Assembly (NCBI GenBank): GCA_026648125.1
Contig: JAPKGD010000165.1
Coordinates: forward strand, 1 to 5,386
Source: Bdellovibrionales bacterium
Lineage (GTDB): Bacteria > Bdellovibrionota > Bdellovibrionia > Bdellovibrionales > UBA1609
Length of the DNA: 5,386 nucleotides
Direction: 5' to 3'
Within the stretch, counting starts at the first letter, position 1. Each line of letters starts with the position of its first letter. Positions 4,355 to 5,386 of this stretch are shown here, piece by piece. The position numbers and the translations under genes were made by a program. The notes under the pieces are model-generated. The model was not told where the DNA came from, made no database searches, and worked only from the letters and a program-made list of their open reading frames with translations.

Positions 4355-5281
4355 TTATCGAATCGAGGGAAAGTTGGTCAGGTCGATGTTTTCAATCATC
4401 GCTGAACCAATTTCCTGGGCATTATTGAGAGTGGTCTCGATTTCTTTGCGAGCCTTCTCTAGTTCATCTCGATTTTGATCATAGGCCTTAGCTGCAATTT
4501 CCAATACAGGGAAAGTTCCTGGATCAGCCTTTTCAATAAAGACCACATAAGCACGTGTGCCAAGGTCAGTGACCGCGATGAGACCAGCGGCTGTCGCAAC
4601 GAGACGAAGTCCACTCTTCGCAGCACGAGTAATGATGTTTCCTTTGAGATCACCAAGAGTCATTCGAGCTTTTGCAAGATCGTCTCGAACCTTAGTGATT
4701 TCTTGACTGATTACTGAAACAGTTTGCTCGTAGGAGGCGGCTATTTTAACTGACTTTAAAGAGGCCAGAGCCTTTTCTCGTCCACGGATTTCTCCGGAAA
4801 TCTGGGACACGTTATGCTCCAAAGTCCGCCGCTCTAAACCGTCCGGACGCAAACTGCCATTAGCGGTTGAAAGAAATTGCTCTAATGTGCGTCGATTATT
4901 ATTAAGGCGAGTAATCTCACCCTCAATCTCTTCCATGATCTTAGCCTTTGCAAAGTCATCATTAAGGGCCAACTGTCCCGTAGTTACACGGTCGAGTATG
5001 ACACGGACTTCTCTTTCCTTAACCTCGAGTGCCTTTACTTCTTGTTGTAGCCGAGCCATTTCTTGGAACCTCGGTCGAAGTGCCATATATGCCTTTACCG
5101 AAGCGCCCAATACAGCTGTATCAGTTAAAGCAAGAACGCTCTGAGTGATATAGACATAGTTTTTTTCGTTTCGGGTGTACTGCTTAACTGTATCCGTAGC
5201 GCTACCGGCATAAGTTAAGGCTGGGGTGGCTAATGTTAGAGCCACGGTGCTTAGAATAAGAGTTTGAGAACCACGTCGCAT
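4355..5281 (-). CDS. Exported coiled-coil hypothetical protein, 308 residues
   Basis: ATG at 5281 follows GAGGAGG by five bases. Residues 1-25 form a signal peptide (MRRGSQ, hydrophobic 8-22, TYA before G26). Residues 45-62 are moderately hydrophobic. From about 72 to 215 the chain is a long, highly charged helix with heptad-like spacing (RLQQEVKALEVKEREVRVIL, EEIEGEITRLNNNRRTLEQF, SQEITKVRDDLAKARMTLGD), a likely coiled coil with a break near NGSLRPDG. Residues 223-249 (SGLRLVATAAGLIAVTDLGT and on) form a hydrophobic helix. A second helical segment (about 262-295) ends the protein. There is no cysteine and no catalytic motif. It is first of two genes on the minus strand, 18 bp before the 397-residue exported protein, which suggests that they act together in the envelope, for instance as a structural or scaffold pair. 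That is inference. I do not recognise the family. Confidence 0.85.
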   Translation of the reverse strand: MRRGSQTLILSTVALTLATPALTYAGSATDTVKQYTRNEKNYVYITQSVLALTDTAVLGASVKAYMALRPRFQEMARLQQEVKALEVKEREVRVILDRVTTGQLALNDDFAKAKIMEEIEGEITRLNNNRRTLEQFLSTANGSLRPDGLERRTLEHNVSQISGEIRGREKALASLKSVKIAASYEQTVSVISQEITKVRDDLAKARMTLGDLKGNIITRAAKSGLRLVATAAGLIAVTDLGTRAYVVFIEKADPGTFPVLEIAAKAYDQNRDELEKARKEIETTLNNAQEIGSAMIENIDLTNFPSIR

Positions 5282-5286
5282 GAAAT

Positions 5287-5293
5287 CCTCCTC
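5287..5293 (-). promoter_or_regulatory. Ribosome binding site of the 308-residue gene
   Basis: GAGGAGG on the minus strand, five bases before the ATG at 5281. This is a near-perfect Shine-Dalgarno and settles the start. Confidence 0.85.
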
Positions 5294-5294
5294 A

Positions 5295-5332
5295 AAAATT
5301 GCAAAGTAGAGACGTTCCCTTTGAGCAATTTT
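5295..5332 (-). promoter_or_regulatory. Dyad directly upstream of the exported-pair operon
   Basis: AAAATTGCAAAG (5295-5306) is complementary to CTTTGAGCAATTTT (5319-5332), with two extra bases on one side and a 12-base loop. All twelve bases of the shorter arm pair. It ends one base before the Shine-Dalgarno sequence (5287-5293). It could be a 5' leader hairpin that controls translation or mRNA stability, or a repressor operator overlapping the promoter. No convincing -35/-10 pair is seen nearby. Confidence 0.5.
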
Positions 5333-5350
5333 GATGCCGCCGGAGCATCA
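5332..5350. other. Small hairpin next to the operon leader
   Basis: TGATGC (5332-5337) pairs with GCATCA (5345-5350) around a seven-base loop. It touches the outer end of the dyad at 5295-5332. Neither side has a T-run typical of a terminator. It might end the gene before the window edge or be part of the leader. Confidence 0.3.
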
Positions 5351-5386
5351 GGTTCTGGGGATAAAGAGAGAGACTTTCATTCTTGA

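Noticed and set aside
4459..4717. Small frames on both strands inside the 308-residue gene
   Set aside because: No ribosome binding sites; they are shadows of the coiled-coil coding sequence.
1..5386. Window length equals that of the phage phiX174 genome (5386)
   Set aside because: The sequence has nothing in common with phiX174: different composition, two unlike halves, and chromosomal-type genes. The length match is taken as coincidence.
5348..5386. Thirteen minus-strand codons open to the window edge ending in TGA (SRMKVSLFIPRT)
   Set aside because: Could be the end of an upstream gene, but too short to support; chance open frames of this length are common.

Overview
The window looks like two unrelated genomes joined end to end. 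Bases 1 to about 2,080 are very GC-rich (43 of 60 bases are G or C in 541-600) with almost exclusively G/C third codon positions. Bases from about 2,086 to the end are of moderate GC (26 of 60 in 2461-2520) with mixed codon use. The change happens within about 15 bases and falls inside a kinase gene that has lost its N-terminal half. The simplest reading is a chimeric (misassembled) metagenomic contig. A real recombination junction is possible but less likely. By recall of protein style only, the left part resembles a planctomycete of the Isosphaera/Singulisphaera type (Uma2 proteins, GC-rich genes, a GCAAAGACGC-type palindromic repeat). The right part resembles a Gram-negative such as a Bdellovibrio-like bacterium.

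Left part (1-2082). The window opens inside a gene whose proline-rich C-terminal tail ends with two QxDLF motifs of the kind that bind the DNA polymerase sliding clamp (1-222). A hairpin follows its stop at once, then a 22-bp tandem duplication. The next gene is intact and encodes a 175-residue helical, charged protein of unknown function (418-945, + strand). Bases 946-1244 hold no convincing gene but contain two GC-rich hairpins and a dispersed-type palindromic repeat (1172-1233). On the minus strand follow a helix-turn-helix (XRE-type) remnant (1245-1419) and a Uma2-family nuclease-like gene (1400-1813) that lacks the family's N-terminal part. Between about 1803 and the junction a plus-strand frame with coding-like composition runs into the breakpoint.

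Right part (2083-5386). The C-terminal 352 codons of an ABC1/UbiB-type atypical kinase (+ strand) begin exactly at the ExD motif. They retain HGDxHxGN, DFG and two C-terminal membrane helices. One base after its stop lies the end of a convergent minus-strand pair: a 308-residue exported coiled-coil protein (5281-4355) followed 18 bp later by a 397-residue exported protein with an internal membrane segment (4336-3143). Both have clear signal peptides and good ribosome binding sites, and neither belongs to a family I recognise. They probably form an operon for a cell-envelope function. A strong dyad sits directly upstream of the first gene's ribosome binding site.

No rRNA, tRNA, CRISPR array, complete insertion sequence or replication origin was seen. 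The most consequential observation is the junction. The best candidate for uncharacterised biology is the two-gene exported pair.
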